DNA of 64,000 bases from Mycolicibacterium fluoranthenivorans (GCF_011758805.1 NZ_JAANOW010000002.1:434001-498000), one strand, 5' to 3'; positions 26,982 through 35,430 are shown, counted from the first letter of the stretch. The notes: a model not told the origin generated them from the sequence alone. A program made the numbers and translations.

Positions 26982-27081
26982 GCAGATGCTGTCGCGGTTG
27001 TCCAAGAGCGGATCGATGGCCGGTACCTAGTGTCCAAGTATGCCTCCAACAGGTATGACACCTCGTCAGAAGGAGATTTGA

Positions 27082-27480
27082 ATGTCGAGCGCAGATCGCC
27101 ACATCGACCCCACCGAGTCCCAGGTGCGCACCCTCGTCACGGCGGCTCAGCACAATGACGCTCCGATTGTCATGGTGAACCTGCTGGCGTTCAACGACGA
27201 GGGCGGGCGTGACTCATATCTGCGCTACACCGCGGCCGTGCAACCGCATTTGGACCGGGTTGGCGCGTCGATCGTCTACGTCGGCGATGCCACCCACACC
27301 GTCATCGGCGGCGAGGACGCGCCCTGGTGGGACACCATCCTGCTGGTGCAGTACCCGTCCCGGGCGAAGTTCCTGGACATGGTGCTCGATCCGGAATATC
27401 AGACGATCGCCACCTACCGCTCCGCGGCTCTGCACACCTCGGGTCTGATTGCGACCGAGCAGTGGATGAACACGAACTGA
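27082..27480 (+). CDS. DUF1330-family protein
   Basis: A 132-residue ferredoxin-like alpha/beta-barrel protein: PIVMVNLLAFND, YLRYTAAVQPHLDRVGASIVYVGD and a later SRAKFLDMVLDPEYQ are typical of DUF1330. These small proteins are common in catabolic clusters and their reaction is unknown; some relatives are monooxygenase- or isomerase-like. A strong AGAAGGAG precedes the ATG. First gene of an operon running to 31300; the next gene begins directly after its stop. Confidence 0.8.
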   Translation: MSSADRHIDPTESQVRTLVTAAQHNDAPIVMVNLLAFNDEGGRDSYLRYTAAVQPHLDRVGASIVYVGDATHTVIGGEDAPWWDTILLVQYPSRAKFLDMVLDPEYQTIATYRSAALHTSGLIATEQWMNTN

Positions 27481-27481
27481 C

Positions 27482-28354
27482 TTGGTAGCCAGGATGATTC
27501 GACAGCAAATCGTGGTCGGTGACGTGCGCGCACCGGTTCTGGTCGGCGGTCCCGCTGGCACGGGTACCGGGGAAGCGGTGGTGTTCGTCCACGGCAACCC
27601 GGGCTCCGGAGCGGACTGGCTGCCACTGCTGGAGGCCGTTCGCCCGTATGTGGCCGTCGTCGCCCCGGACATGCCCGGTTTCGGCGGTGCGGAGAAGCGC
27701 CGCGATATGGACTACACGGTCGCGGGCTATGCCCGCCACCTGGGCGGAATCGTCGATGCGCTGGGTGTGCAGCGAGTTCATTTGGTCGCCCACGACTTCG
27801 GCGGCCCTTGGTCGCTGACGTGGGCCGCCGCCAACGTCGAGCGCGTCGCCAGCGTCAGCCTGCTCAACACCGGAGTTCTCCTCGACTATGACTGGCACCG
27901 ACTGGCCCGCGTGTGGCGTACGCCGGTGATCGGCGAGGTGTTCCAGGCCGCCGCGGTACCTGCGGCAGTGCGAAAGCTACTGGCGCACGACAACCCGGGG
28001 CTGGACCGGCGATGGGTCGAGCATCTCGCCGGCCTGATCCGCCCGTGGGCAACCAAGCGCGCGATCCTTGACCTGTACCGCTCGACCACGCGGCAGATGA
28101 TGGACCGTCTGGTCGCACCCCTGGCCGCGAAAGATATTCCCAGCCAGGTTATTTGGGGTACCGGTGACGTGTACATCCCGACCGCGCAGGCCCTCCGTCA
28201 ACTCGAACCGTTTCCCTCGGCCGATATCCACCTCGTCGACGGTGCCGGCCATTGGGTCTGGCTGGAGCGCCCCGAGCGGGTCACCGAGATCCTCCTCCCG
28301 TTCCTACGGCAACACCTCGACACACCACACCGTCTGGAAAGGACACCATCATGA
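27482..28354 (+). CDS. Alpha/beta hydrolase with Asp nucleophile (epoxide hydrolase/dehalogenase type)
   Basis: A 290-residue alpha/beta hydrolase. The oxyanion motif HGNPG is near residue 38; the nucleophile elbow reads VAHDFGG, with Asp instead of Ser, as in epoxide hydrolases and haloalkane dehalogenases. The acid is in WGTGDVYIP and the base His in GAGHWVWLE. It therefore forms an alkyl-enzyme ester rather than acting as a simple esterase. The TTG at 27482, one base after the previous stop, or ATG at 27494 may be the start; neither has a strong ribosome-binding site, consistent with coupling. The stop overlaps the cupin start (ATGA). Confidence 0.84.
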   Translation: MVARMIRQQIVVGDVRAPVLVGGPAGTGTGEAVVFVHGNPGSGADWLPLLEAVRPYVAVVAPDMPGFGGAEKRRDMDYTVAGYARHLGGIVDALGVQRVHLVAHDFGGPWSLTWAAANVERVASVSLLNTGVLLDYDWHRLARVWRTPVIGEVFQAAAVPAAVRKLLAHDNPGLDRRWVEHLAGLIRPWATKRAILDLYRSTTRQMMDRLVAPLAAKDIPSQVIWGTGDVYIPTAQALRQLEPFPSADIHLVDGAGHWVWLERPERVTEILLPFLRQHLDTPHRLERTPS

Positions 28355-28914
28355 CCCTCACCATTGCGCCCGGCCCGGCCACGACCGGCACCGGCGCGCC
28401 ACTCCCGCTGGTCGCGCTGCCGCAGGCCGAACTGCTCACCGTCAACAGCAACGACATCCCGCTGATCAAGAACGCGCTGGGTCCCGGCATCCATTTCAAA
28501 CCGCTCCGGTTCGACCTCGAGGCCGGCCGCTGGGTCGTCCTGGCGATCTTCGAGCCGGGTTCCCGGGTGCCCCTGCACTATCACACCGGTATCGCCGAGG
28601 GATACACGCTGTCCGGTTCCTGGCACTACCTGGAGTACCCGGACCAGCTCCAGACGGCGGGCTCGTACCTGTTCGAGCCGGGCGGCTCAGTGCACACGTT
28701 CGTCTGCCCGGAATCCAACACCGAGGACACGGTTCTGCTCACGTGGGTCGAGGGCGCCAATATCAACTTCAACGAGGACGGCAGCTTCCACTCGATCCTC
28801 GACGCGGTCAGCGGTACGCACCTCGTCGAGGTGCTGGGCGAGGCCCAACATCTGGGCCCGATCACCTACATCGGCGGCGGCGCCGCCGGCGTGACGTCTC
28901 GCAGCGGGGCCTGA
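28351..28914 (+). CDS. Cupin dioxygenase, 2,4'-dihydroxyacetophenone dioxygenase-like
   Basis: A 187-residue cupin. The first cupin motif is PLHYHTGIAEGYTLSGSWHY near residue 75, giving two His and one Glu, and the second is PGGSVHTF near 111. The HYHT...EGYTL...YLEYP pattern is that of 2,4'-dihydroxyacetophenone dioxygenase and relatives, which cleave a C-C bond next to a ketone using non-heme iron. ATG at 28351 overlaps the hydrolase stop. The substrate here is unproven; an alpha-hydroxyketone or related 1,3-dicarbonyl is plausible. Confidence 0.8.
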   Translation: MTLTIAPGPATTGTGAPLPLVALPQAELLTVNSNDIPLIKNALGPGIHFKPLRFDLEAGRWVVLAIFEPGSRVPLHYHTGIAEGYTLSGSWHYLEYPDQLQTAGSYLFEPGGSVHTFVCPESNTEDTVLLTWVEGANINFNEDGSFHSILDAVSGTHLVEVLGEAQHLGPITYIGGGAAGVTSRSGA

Positions 28915-28919
28915 GCGCG

Positions 28920-29747
28920 ATGACCCTCAAGACCAAGGATCTGACCGGCCGGGTCGTCGTCGTCACCGGCGCCGGTAGCGGAATCGGTCGCGAACTGGCC
29001 GTCCATGCCGGCCGTCGGGGCGCGACCTTGTCGTTGTGCGACCGCGACGAAGCCGGACTGGAACAGACCCTCGACCTCGTCCGCGCCTCCGGCGCCAAGG
29101 CCGAGGGCCAGGTCGTCGACGTCTCCGACGCCGAACAGATGGCGGTGTTCGGCAAGACCACCGTCGAGCAGTTCGGGGTACCGGACCTGCTGATCAACAA
29201 CGCCGGGATCGCCGTGATCGGCGGAATCCTGGACACCACCCTCGCCGACTGGGGACGCCTACTGGGGGTCAACGTGATGGGCGTGGTGCACGGGATCAAC
29301 GCGTTCGTGCCGGCCATGGCCGAACGCGGTGGCGGACACGTGGTCAACGTCGCCTCGGCGGCGGGACTGCTGGCCAACCCACAGCTGGGCGGCTACAGCG
29401 CCAGCAAGCACGCCGTCGTCGGACTGTCCGAAGCGTTGCGCATCGAGCTCGCGCCACACCGTGTCGGGGTCACGGCAGTCTGTCCCGGCATCATCGACAC
29501 CGCGATCACCCGCAACAGCGCCTATCGCGGGGGAGATGCGGCCGCGCGCAAGGCGAAGACGGCCAAGACCTACGCCAGGCGCGGCTACACCCCCGCACGC
29601 GCGGCCGCCAACATCCTGAAGGCGGTCGACCGCAACCGGGCGGTGGCACCGATCGCGCCCGAGGCCCACGTCATGTACGTGCTGTCGCGCATCGCCCCGC
29701 CGCTGGCCCGACGGTTATCCGCGGTCATGGCGAAAGTCGCCGAATGA
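28920..29747 (+). CDS. Short-chain dehydrogenase/reductase
   Basis: A 275-residue classical SDR: TGAGSGIG at residues 16-23, NNAG near 93, catalytic Ser in VASAAGL, and YSASK near 158. An Asp (LCDRDEAG) after beta-2 suggests NAD, though the following Arg may allow NADP. The C-terminus has a basic, hydrophobic extension (TPARAA...VLSRIAPPLARRL) typical of the mycobacterial membrane-associated SDR subgroup. ATG lies 5 bases after the cupin stop. Probably oxidises or reduces a hydroxyl of the pathway intermediate. Confidence 0.88.
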   Translation: MTLKTKDLTGRVVVVTGAGSGIGRELAVHAGRRGATLSLCDRDEAGLEQTLDLVRASGAKAEGQVVDVSDAEQMAVFGKTTVEQFGVPDLLINNAGIAVIGGILDTTLADWGRLLGVNVMGVVHGINAFVPAMAERGGGHVVNVASAAGLLANPQLGGYSASKHAVVGLSEALRIELAPHRVGVTAVCPGIIDTAITRNSAYRGGDAAARKAKTAKTYARRGYTPARAAANILKAVDRNRAVAPIAPEAHVMYVLSRIAPPLARRLSAVMAKVAE

Positions 29748-29828
29748 CAGCGTGATCGGCACCACCTGGTGACGGGCGGCAGGAAAACTCGGCGCGCCGA
29801 TTCCCGGGCGCGCTGGCATGATCGCCGG

Positions 29829-30860
29829 ATGTACCACGCCCTGCCGGCCACCCCGTCGACCGTTCACTGGGGCTACTTCGATCGTGCGCTGGCCCCGGTG
29901 CTCACCGTGGCGTCGGGCGATCTGGTGGCGGTCGAGGCCCTCACGCACCACGCCGGCGATGCGCCGGATCTGTTGATGGACAGCGGGATCCGCGCGGTAT
30001 TCGAGCAGGTGACCGATCGTGGCCCGGGCCCGCACCTGTTGACCGGGCCGATCGCGGTGCACGGTGCCCAGCCCGGAGACGTGCTGCAGGTCGACATCCT
30101 GGAGGCGACACCGCGATTGCCTTATGGCTCGAACCTAGCCGCGCATTGGGGATACCTGTACGACCTCACCGCCGTCGAACGTGTCACGATCTACGAACTG
30201 GACTCCTCCGCACTGCGCGGTCGTGCCGTGTTCGGCTACGACTGGAACACCACGCCACTGGCTGATCAGCCCGGCGCCGTCGTCGACCCCGGAAGCGTCC
30301 GGCGAGAGCCCGCGTTACCCGGCGTCACCGTCCCGCTGCGACCGCACTTCGGCACCATGGGCGTGGCCCCGGTCGCCGACGGGCGGCTGTCGTCGGTGCC
30401 ACCTGGGGACCACGGCGGCAATATCGACAACTGGCGGATCGGTGCGGGCGGACGGATGTACTACCCGGTGCACACCGCGGGTGCTCTACTGTCGATCGGT
30501 GACCCGCACGTGTCGCAAGGCGATGGTGAGATCAGTGGTACCGCACTGGAGGCGTCGTTGAACGGCCTGTTGCGCCTGACGGTGCGCCGGGATCTGCCGT
30601 TCACCGTTCCCGTGCTGGAGACGGCGACCGAACTGCTCGTCCACGGCTTCGGCGACGATCTGGACGCCGCGATGCGCGCCGCGGCGGTGCGGGCCCTGGG
30701 CCTGTTGCAGCGCCTGTTCGGGCTGTCCGCTGCGGACGCCTATTCGTTCATGTCGGTGGCGGTCGACTTCACCGTGACCCAGGTCGTCGATCAGCGCCAG
30801 GGCGTGCACGCCAGGATCGACAAGAGATGCTTCGCCGGCGAGTGGGGAGCCCTGGCATGA
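29829..30860 (+). CDS. Acetamidase/formamidase family protein
   Basis: A 343-residue FmdA/AmdA-family amidohydrolase: PSTVHWGYFDRALAPVL at the N-terminus (the family's VHWGxf), GAQPGDVLQVDIL near 78, FGTMGVAP near 176 and GGNIDN near 199 are characteristic. It releases ammonia from short amides. ATG at 29829 follows CATGAT-CGCCGG, a near-consensus -10 seven bases upstream, so it may have its own leaderless promoter as well as read-through from the SDR. The stop overlaps the RidA start (ATGA). Confidence 0.87.
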   Translation: MYHALPATPSTVHWGYFDRALAPVLTVASGDLVAVEALTHHAGDAPDLLMDSGIRAVFEQVTDRGPGPHLLTGPIAVHGAQPGDVLQVDILEATPRLPYGSNLAAHWGYLYDLTAVERVTIYELDSSALRGRAVFGYDWNTTPLADQPGAVVDPGSVRREPALPGVTVPLRPHFGTMGVAPVADGRLSSVPPGDHGGNIDNWRIGAGGRMYYPVHTAGALLSIGDPHVSQGDGEISGTALEASLNGLLRLTVRRDLPFTVPVLETATELLVHGFGDDLDAAMRAAAVRALGLLQRLFGLSAADAYSFMSVAVDFTVTQVVDQRQGVHARIDKRCFAGEWGALA

Positions 30861-31300
30861 CCGGGGCGAGCGAAGCGACGGGGGAGGTGGGGGGCGCGAT
30901 CCGCGCATTCACCTTCACCCCGGCCGACGGGGTTCCGCCGTCGGTGGCCCCGTTCGCGCACGCGACCGCGGCCGGCCAGACCTTGCATGTCACCGGTCAG
31001 ATGCCCACCGATACCAGCGGCGTGGTGGTGAGCGAGGACATCGCAGCCCAGACCGACCAGGTGCTGGCCAATCTGCTGAAGGTCACCGAATTGTGCGGCG
31101 GGGGACTGGCTGACGTGGTGTCCGTGCGGGCGTACCTCACGGACTGGTCCGAGTACCCGGCCTTCAACACCGCATACGCCGCATGGTTTCCCGACCGTCT
31201 GCCGTCGCGTACCTGCGTGGGCGTGACCGGACTGGCGGTGGGCGCACGCGTCGAGATCGACTGGGTGGCATGGCGCAGCGGGGGATGGGGCTCGCCCTAA
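30857..31300 (+). CDS. RidA/YjgF-family protein
   Basis: A 147-residue RidA-like protein. Conserved stretches are AHATAAGQTLHVTGQMPTD near residue 36, the central LANLLKVTELCGGGLADVVSVRAYLTD, and RTCVGVTGLAVGARVEIDWVA, where Arg and Glu line the active site of enamine/imine deaminases. RidA hydrolyses reactive 2-aminoacrylate-type imines; subgroup members act in amide and nitro-aromatic degradation. Residues 2-9 (TGASEATG) are encoded by a dispersed repeat also found at the octT/degV junction, so the native start may have been further in. Confidence 0.83.
   Translation: MTGASEATGEVGGAIRAFTFTPADGVPPSVAPFAHATAAGQTLHVTGQMPTDTSGVVVSEDIAAQTDQVLANLLKVTELCGGGLADVVSVRAYLTDWSEYPAFNTAYAAWFPDRLPSRTCVGVTGLAVGARVEIDWVAWRSGGWGSP
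30863..30883. repeat. Dispersed 21-base repeat, copy 2 (acetamidase/RidA junction)
   Basis: Identical over 21 bases to 6636-6656 (core GCGAGCGAAGCGACGGGG) and continues with GAGGTGGGGGG, similar to the flank of the element at 5894. It forms the first codons of the RidA gene. Confidence 0.6.
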
Positions 31301-31303
31301 TAT
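31298..31303 (+). promoter_or_regulatory. Candidate -10 box for the 31310 gene
   Basis: TAATAT ends six bases before the ATG at 31310, the spacing of a leaderless mycobacterial transcript. Confidence 0.5.
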
Positions 31304-31309
31304 CGCGGT

Positions 31310-31711
31310 ATGGCAATCGATTCCGCTGCGGTGCGCCGCTGGTTCGGAGAGTACCTTGACGTTTTCGCCTCGACGGTCCGCGGTGAACATGAGCTCTCAG
31401 CGCTGCTGAGCCGGTACGCGGTGCCCCTTCTCATCACCACCGACGACGGGGTGGTGCCGCTCACCACCGCGGATCAGGTGGCCTCGGTGATCCAAGGGCA
31501 GGTCGACGGATTGCGCGCCCAGTCCTATGGCCACACCTCGCTGCTCAGTGCCGACGTGACGGTGCTCAACGCCAGTTCGGCGCTGTACCGGGGCGCGTTC
31601 GTGCGGCACGACCGCCACGGCGGCGAAATCAACCGCCTGGCGGTCACCTACCTGATAGCAGACGGCACCGACGGACTGCAGATCGCGGTGCTCGCATCCC
31701 ACGGCGGCTGA
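31310..31711 (+). CDS. NTF2-like/SnoaL-fold protein of unknown function
   Basis: A 133-residue small protein: an N-terminal amphipathic helix (VRRWFGEYLDVFASTV), then YAVPLLITTDDGVVPLTTADQVASVI and a beta-rich C-terminus ending ALYRGAF...LAVTYLIADG. This alternation of one long helix pair and a curved sheet is typical of the NTF2-like fold (DUF6841-like proteins in actinobacteria). No catalytic residues can be named. Leaderless ATG start. It is the last accessory gene before the conserved comEA-comEC block. Confidence 0.68.
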   Translation: MAIDSAAVRRWFGEYLDVFASTVRGEHELSALLSRYAVPLLITTDDGVVPLTTADQVASVIQGQVDGLRAQSYGHTSLLSADVTVLNASSALYRGAFVRHDRHGGEINRLAVTYLIADGTDGLQIAVLASHGG

Positions 31712-31716
31712 ACCGG

Positions 31717-31743
31717 TTATCCACAGTGCCGGATTCATCCACA
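31717..31743 (+). promoter_or_regulatory. Two DnaA-box-like sequences
   Basis: TTATCCACA at 31717-31725 is a perfect DnaA-box consensus (TTATNCACA), and TCATCCACA at 31735-31743 is one mismatch away, in the same orientation and 18 bases apart. They sit in the 94-base gap upstream of comEA, before its -10 box. Confidence 0.5.
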
Positions 31744-31793
31744 GCTCATCCTCCTGCGGTTCCTGGCGGCCCAATGTTGTTGGTGCGGTTGCC

Positions 31794-31799
31794 TACCGT
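31794..31799 (+). promoter_or_regulatory. Candidate -10 box for comEA
   Basis: TACCGT (TANNNT) ends six bases before the comEA ATG at 31806, consistent with a leaderless mRNA. Confidence 0.4.
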
Positions 31800-31805
31800 C
31801 GGAGC

Positions 31806-32591
31806 ATGGACACCGAATCACCGGCGCAACGGCTGACCCGCCGTATCGGTACCACCCCGGATGCCGATCCCGATGAGGAGACCGACACCTCGCTGTCACG
31901 GTGGTTGCCCGATTCCACGCGACGCTCGGGTGACTGGATCGGCGCGCTCCGGGCGGACCCGGGCCGTGCCGGCGTCATCGCACTGATCGTGGTGGGCCTG
32001 CTGGCGGTGCTGGTCACGGTCTTCACTCTGGTGCGTGATCGCACCCCACCCGTGGCCTCGGCGAATCTGCCCGAGGTGCAGATGATTTCGTCGGCGGCAC
32101 CGCCACCGGGGCCGGTCGAAGGCCCGGTGGTGGTCAGCGTCGTGGGTCTGGTGCACAAGCCCGGACTGGTCACGCTGACCATGGGCGCCAGAACCGCCGA
32201 CGCCTTGGCGGCCGCCGGCGGGCCGCTGGACGGAGCCGATCTGGTCGGGCTGAACATGGCACGGCGCGTCACCGACGGTGAGCAGATCATCGTCGGCATC
32301 ACCGCACCGCCGGGCGCACCGTCGCCGATGGGCAGCTCGGTGAGTTCCAGCTCCAGTTCCAGTGCCGCCCCGGGCCCGTCGGGTGCCGCACCGGCCGGTG
32401 CCGCCGTGGATCTCAATACCGCCACCGCCGAGGACCTCGACGCACTGCCCGGCGTGGGACCGGTGACGGCCGCCGCCATCCTCGCGTGGCGTGCGGCACA
32501 TGGCCGCTTCAGCAGTGTCGACCAGTTGGGCGAGGTCGACGGGATCGGGCCGGCTCGCCTTGAGAAGCTTCGCGACCTGGTCCATGTGTGA
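31806..32591 (+). CDS. comEA: ComEA-like DNA-binding protein
   Basis: A 261-residue membrane-anchored protein: about 57 cytoplasmic residues, one membrane helix (VIALIVVGLLAVLVTVFTLV), a SLBB-type domain around VVSVVGLVHKPGLVTL, a Ser-rich linker (SSVSSSSSSS) and a C-terminal helix-hairpin-helix pair, DLNTATAEDLDALPGVGPVTA. In competent bacteria ComEA binds incoming double-stranded DNA outside the membrane and hands it to ComEC, whose gene overlaps this one by GTGA. Natural transformation in mycobacteria is not well established, so the physiological role is open. Confidence 0.9.
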   Translation: MDTESPAQRLTRRIGTTPDADPDEETDTSLSRWLPDSTRRSGDWIGALRADPGRAGVIALIVVGLLAVLVTVFTLVRDRTPPVASANLPEVQMISSAAPPPGPVEGPVVVSVVGLVHKPGLVTLTMGARTADALAAAGGPLDGADLVGLNMARRVTDGEQIIVGITAPPGAPSPMGSSVSSSSSSSAAPGPSGAAPAGAAVDLNTATAEDLDALPGVGPVTAAAILAWRAAHGRFSSVDQLGEVDGIGPARLEKLRDLVHV

Positions 32592-34120
32592 ACATCGACC
32601 GCCCTGCGCTCGACGTCCGATTGGTGCCTGCCGCCGTGACCAGTTGGGCGGTCACCGCGGCCGGGATCCTCTGGCCCGCGGGTGCGCTCGCCGTCGTGGT
32701 CGCGGCGGCGATCGCGGCGTCGGCACTGCTGCGGTGGTACAGCGTGCGGGCACCGGCCGCAGACCGGGACGGCCCCGAGTTCGGTGCGGCCGCTGTGCTC
32801 GCGGTGGCGTTGGTCGGTGGGTGCTTCGCCCTGTCGATCGGACTGCGGGCACACGATGTGCGCCACCACCCGATCACCGCACGGGTGGGCACGACCGTCA
32901 CGGCCACGGTGACACCTACGGAGAGCCCACGTGTGCTGGGCGGCGGCCGGTTGCTGTTCCGTGCCGCGCTCCGGCAGGTGGCCGGAGCCCCGGCCGATGG
33001 TGCGGTGACGGTGTTCGCGCCCGGCTGGCGCTCCGGCGAGGTGACCGCGGGCCGCCCCACGACGTTCCGGGCCCGGATCGGGCGGCCCACCCGATCAGAT
33101 CTGACCGTCGCGGTGCTCACCGCGGTCGGCGACCCGACGGTCGGCAGGGCGCCGGCCGCGCAGCGGTTGGCCGGCCACATCCGGTCGGCTTTCGCCGCCG
33201 CGGCCCGCCTGACCCTGCCTCCTGATCAAGCGGCGATGCTGCCTGCGTTGGTGCTGGGCGACACCTCGGCGGTGACGGCCCCGGCCGCCTCGGATTTCCG
33301 GACGGCCGGGCTGACCCATCTCACCGCGGTTTCCGGCGCCAATGTGACGATCGTGTGCGGGGTGGCGCTGTTGTCGGCGTTGCTCGTCGGCCCCAGGATC
33401 GCCGCGGTGTTCGCCTTCCTCGTCCTGATCGCCTTCGTCCTCGTGGTCGAACCGTCGGCCAGTGTGCTGCGCGCCGCGGTGATGGGTGGGATCGGACTTC
33501 TCGCGGTGCTGTCGCACCGGCGCAGGCAGGCCATCCCGGTGCTGTCCTGCACCGTCATCGCGCTGATGGTCGGTGCGCCGCAACTCGCGGTCGATGTCGG
33601 ATTTGCGTTGTCGGTGGTGGCGACTACCGCGCTGGTGCTCGTCGCCCCGGTGTGGTCAGCCAGGCTGACCGAGCGGGGCTGGCCCAGGCCACTGGCGGCC
33701 GCCGTCAGTGTGGCGGTGGCCGCCCAGTTGGTGACCGCACCGCTGATCGCCGGGATCTCCGGGCGCTTCAGCGTGCTGTCGGTCGCGGCGAACCTGATGG
33801 TGGCCGCGGTGATCCCGCCGATCACGGTGATCGGCACCGCGGCGGCCGTGCTGGCGTCCTGGTGGCCGGCCGGTGCCGGGCTGCTCATCCGGTTCACCGG
33901 ACCCGAATTGTGGTGGCTGCTGCAGGTGGCGCACCGGGTCGCGGCGGTGCCGGGCGCCTCGGTCCCGGTGCCTTCCGGGGTCGCCGGCGTGGCGGTGGTG
34001 GCGGTGGCCGGTGTGGCCCTGGTGCTCGGTTGGCGCTGGCGGTGGGTCCGGCTGGCGGTGGCGGCGTGCGGTGTCGCGCTGTTGGCATGGACCGTGTCCG
34101 GCGTTGTCGGGTCGTCGTGA
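32588..34120 (+). CDS. comEC: ComEC/Rec2-like DNA uptake channel, short form
   Basis: A 510-residue polytopic membrane protein. The competence domain is marked by LPALVLGDTSAV near 220, followed by TAGLTHLTAVSGANVTIV near 242, the classical ComEC HLxAVSGxN signature, then about eight hydrophobic segments. The C-terminal metallo-beta-lactamase-like domain of full ComEC proteins (about 750 residues) is absent, as in other mycobacterial homologues (Rv2414c). The GTG start overlaps the comEA stop. It would transport single strands across the membrane; strand degradation would need another enzyme. Confidence 0.9.
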   Translation: MNIDRPALDVRLVPAAVTSWAVTAAGILWPAGALAVVVAAAIAASALLRWYSVRAPAADRDGPEFGAAAVLAVALVGGCFALSIGLRAHDVRHHPITARVGTTVTATVTPTESPRVLGGGRLLFRAALRQVAGAPADGAVTVFAPGWRSGEVTAGRPTTFRARIGRPTRSDLTVAVLTAVGDPTVGRAPAAQRLAGHIRSAFAAAARLTLPPDQAAMLPALVLGDTSAVTAPAASDFRTAGLTHLTAVSGANVTIVCGVALLSALLVGPRIAAVFAFLVLIAFVLVVEPSASVLRAAVMGGIGLLAVLSHRRRQAIPVLSCTVIALMVGAPQLAVDVGFALSVVATTALVLVAPVWSARLTERGWPRPLAAAVSVAVAAQLVTAPLIAGISGRFSVLSVAANLMVAAVIPPITVIGTAAAVLASWWPAGAGLLIRFTGPELWWLLQVAHRVAAVPGASVPVPSGVAGVAVVAVAGVALVLGWRWRWVRLAVAACGVALLAWTVSGVVGSS

Positions 34121-34132
34121 CACCATCGTCGC

Positions 34133-35098
34133 GTGAGCAATGAGACCGCGGGACTGCACCTGGTGCTCGGCGAGGAGGAACTGCTCGTGGAGCGCGCCAT
34201 CGCGGACGTGTTGCGCGGTGCGCGGGCCCGCGCGGGCACCGCCGACGTCCCGGTGGACCGGCTGCGTGCCGGCGAGGTCAGCACCAGTGAGCTGGCCGAG
34301 CTGCTCAGCCCGTCGCTGTTCGCCGACGAGCGGGTGGTGGTGCTGGAGGCGGCCGCCGAGGCCGGTAAGGACGCGGTCGCGCTGATCGTGTCGGCGGCCG
34401 GGGATCTGCCGCCGGGCACCATGCTCGTCGTCGTGCATTCGGGCGGCGGGCGGGCCAAGGCGATGGCCGATCAGCTGAAGAAGATCGGCGCCGACGTGCA
34501 TCTGTGCGCCAAGATCACCAAGGCGGGCGAGCGTGCCGATTTCGTGCGGCACGAGTTCCGCACGCTGAAGGTGAAGGTCGACGACGACACGGTCACCGCG
34601 ATGATCGATGCCGTCGGATCCGATCTGCGCGAGCTGGCTGCCGCCTGCTCGCAGCTGGTCGCCGACACCGACGGCCAGATCAACGTCGCGGCGGTGCGCC
34701 GCTATCACAGCGGCAAGGCCGAGGTGAAGGGCTTCGATATCGCCGACAAGGCGGTACTCGGCGATGTGGCAGGTGCGGCCGAGGCGCTGCGCTGGGCCAT
34801 GCTCAGCGGGGAACCACACGTGGTCCTGGCCGACGCGCTTGCCGAGGCGGTGCACACCATCGCCCGGGTCGGCCCGTTGTCGGGTGATCCGTACCGGCTC
34901 GCGGGCGAGCTGGGGATGCCGCCGTGGCGGGTGCAGAAGGCGCAGAAGCAGTCGCGGCGCTGGTCGAGGGATCGGGTTGCGCAGGCCATGCAGGTGGTGG
35001 CGGCGCTCAACGCCGATGTGAAGGGCGTCGCCGCGGACGCGGACTACGCGCTGGAGCGAGCGGTGCGCAGGGTCGCCGAACTCGCCACCGATCGCTGA
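34133..35098 (+). CDS. holA: DNA polymerase III delta subunit
   Basis: A 321-residue clamp-loader wrench subunit. The N-terminus [16 protein letters not shown] matches HolA proteins, which lack a functional P-loop; the middle carries RADFVRHEF and a later [15 protein letters not shown], the domain-II/III sequence typical of delta; the C-terminal helical collar ends the protein. It opens the beta sliding clamp during replication. GTG at 34133 lies 12 bases after comEC. The comEA-comEC-holA-rpsT order is conserved in actinobacteria and many other bacteria. Confidence 0.93.
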   Translation: MSNETAGLHLVLGEEELLVERAIADVLRGARARAGTADVPVDRLRAGEVSTSELAELLSPSLFADERVVVLEAAAEAGKDAVALIVSAAGDLPPGTMLVVVHSGGGRAKAMADQLKKIGADVHLCAKITKAGERADFVRHEFRTLKVKVDDDTVTAMIDAVGSDLRELAAACSQLVADTDGQINVAAVRRYHSGKAEVKGFDIADKAVLGDVAGAAEALRWAMLSGEPHVVLADALAEAVHTIARVGPLSGDPYRLAGELGMPPWRVQKAQKQSRRWSRDRVAQAMQVVAALNADVKGVAADADYALERAVRRVAELATDR

Positions 35099-35114
35099 CT
35101 CCGGAGACGACGAA

Positions 35115-35147
35115 ACGCGCGCCGGCCGGTGGGCCGCACGCGCGCGT
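35115..35147. terminator. Bidirectional hairpin between holA and rpsT
   Basis: ACGCGCGC at 35115-35122 pairs with GCGCGCGT at 35140-35147, with an inner GGCC/GGGCC pairing, giving a very stable stem between two convergent genes. There is no U-tract, as is usual for mycobacterial terminators. Confidence 0.6.
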
Positions 35148-35169
35148 CAGTCGAGTGGGAGAAGAGCCG

Positions 35170-35430
35170 TCAGATCTTGTTGACGGCGAGCGCCAGGGCG
35201 GACTTCTTGTTCGCGGCCTGGTTCTTGTGGATCACGCCCTTGCTGGCGGCCTGGTCGAGCTTGCGGCTGGTCTCGACGAGCAGGGTGCCGGCCTTGTCCT
35301 TGTCGCCGGTGTCGATGGCCTCACGCAGTCCGCGGACAGCCGTACGCAGCGACGACTTGACGGACTGGTTGCGCAGACGGCGGCGCTCGTTGGTCTTGAT
35401 GCGCTTTTCCTGCGACTTGATGTTGGCCAC
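35170..35430 (-). CDS. rpsT: 30S ribosomal protein S20
   Basis: An 86-residue basic protein with the S20 signature at its start: [20 protein letters not shown], followed by the three-helix bundle and the C-terminal [13 protein letters not shown]. It binds 16S rRNA helices h9, h11 and h44. The GTG at 35430 with GAAGGA upstream gives the canonical N-terminus; the open frame extending to 35496 is not used. Convergent with holA and divergent from the ATP-grasp gene at 35598. Confidence 0.97.
   Translation of the reverse strand: MANIKSQEKRIKTNERRRLRNQSVKSSLRTAVRGLREAIDTGDKDKAGTLLVETSRKLDQAASKGVIHKNQAANKKSALALAVNKI

Noticed and set aside
32337..32373. Serine-codon repeat in comEA as a satellite or CRISPR-like repeat
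   Set aside because: Simple AGCTCC/AGTTCC coding repeats giving a Ser linker; no spacers.
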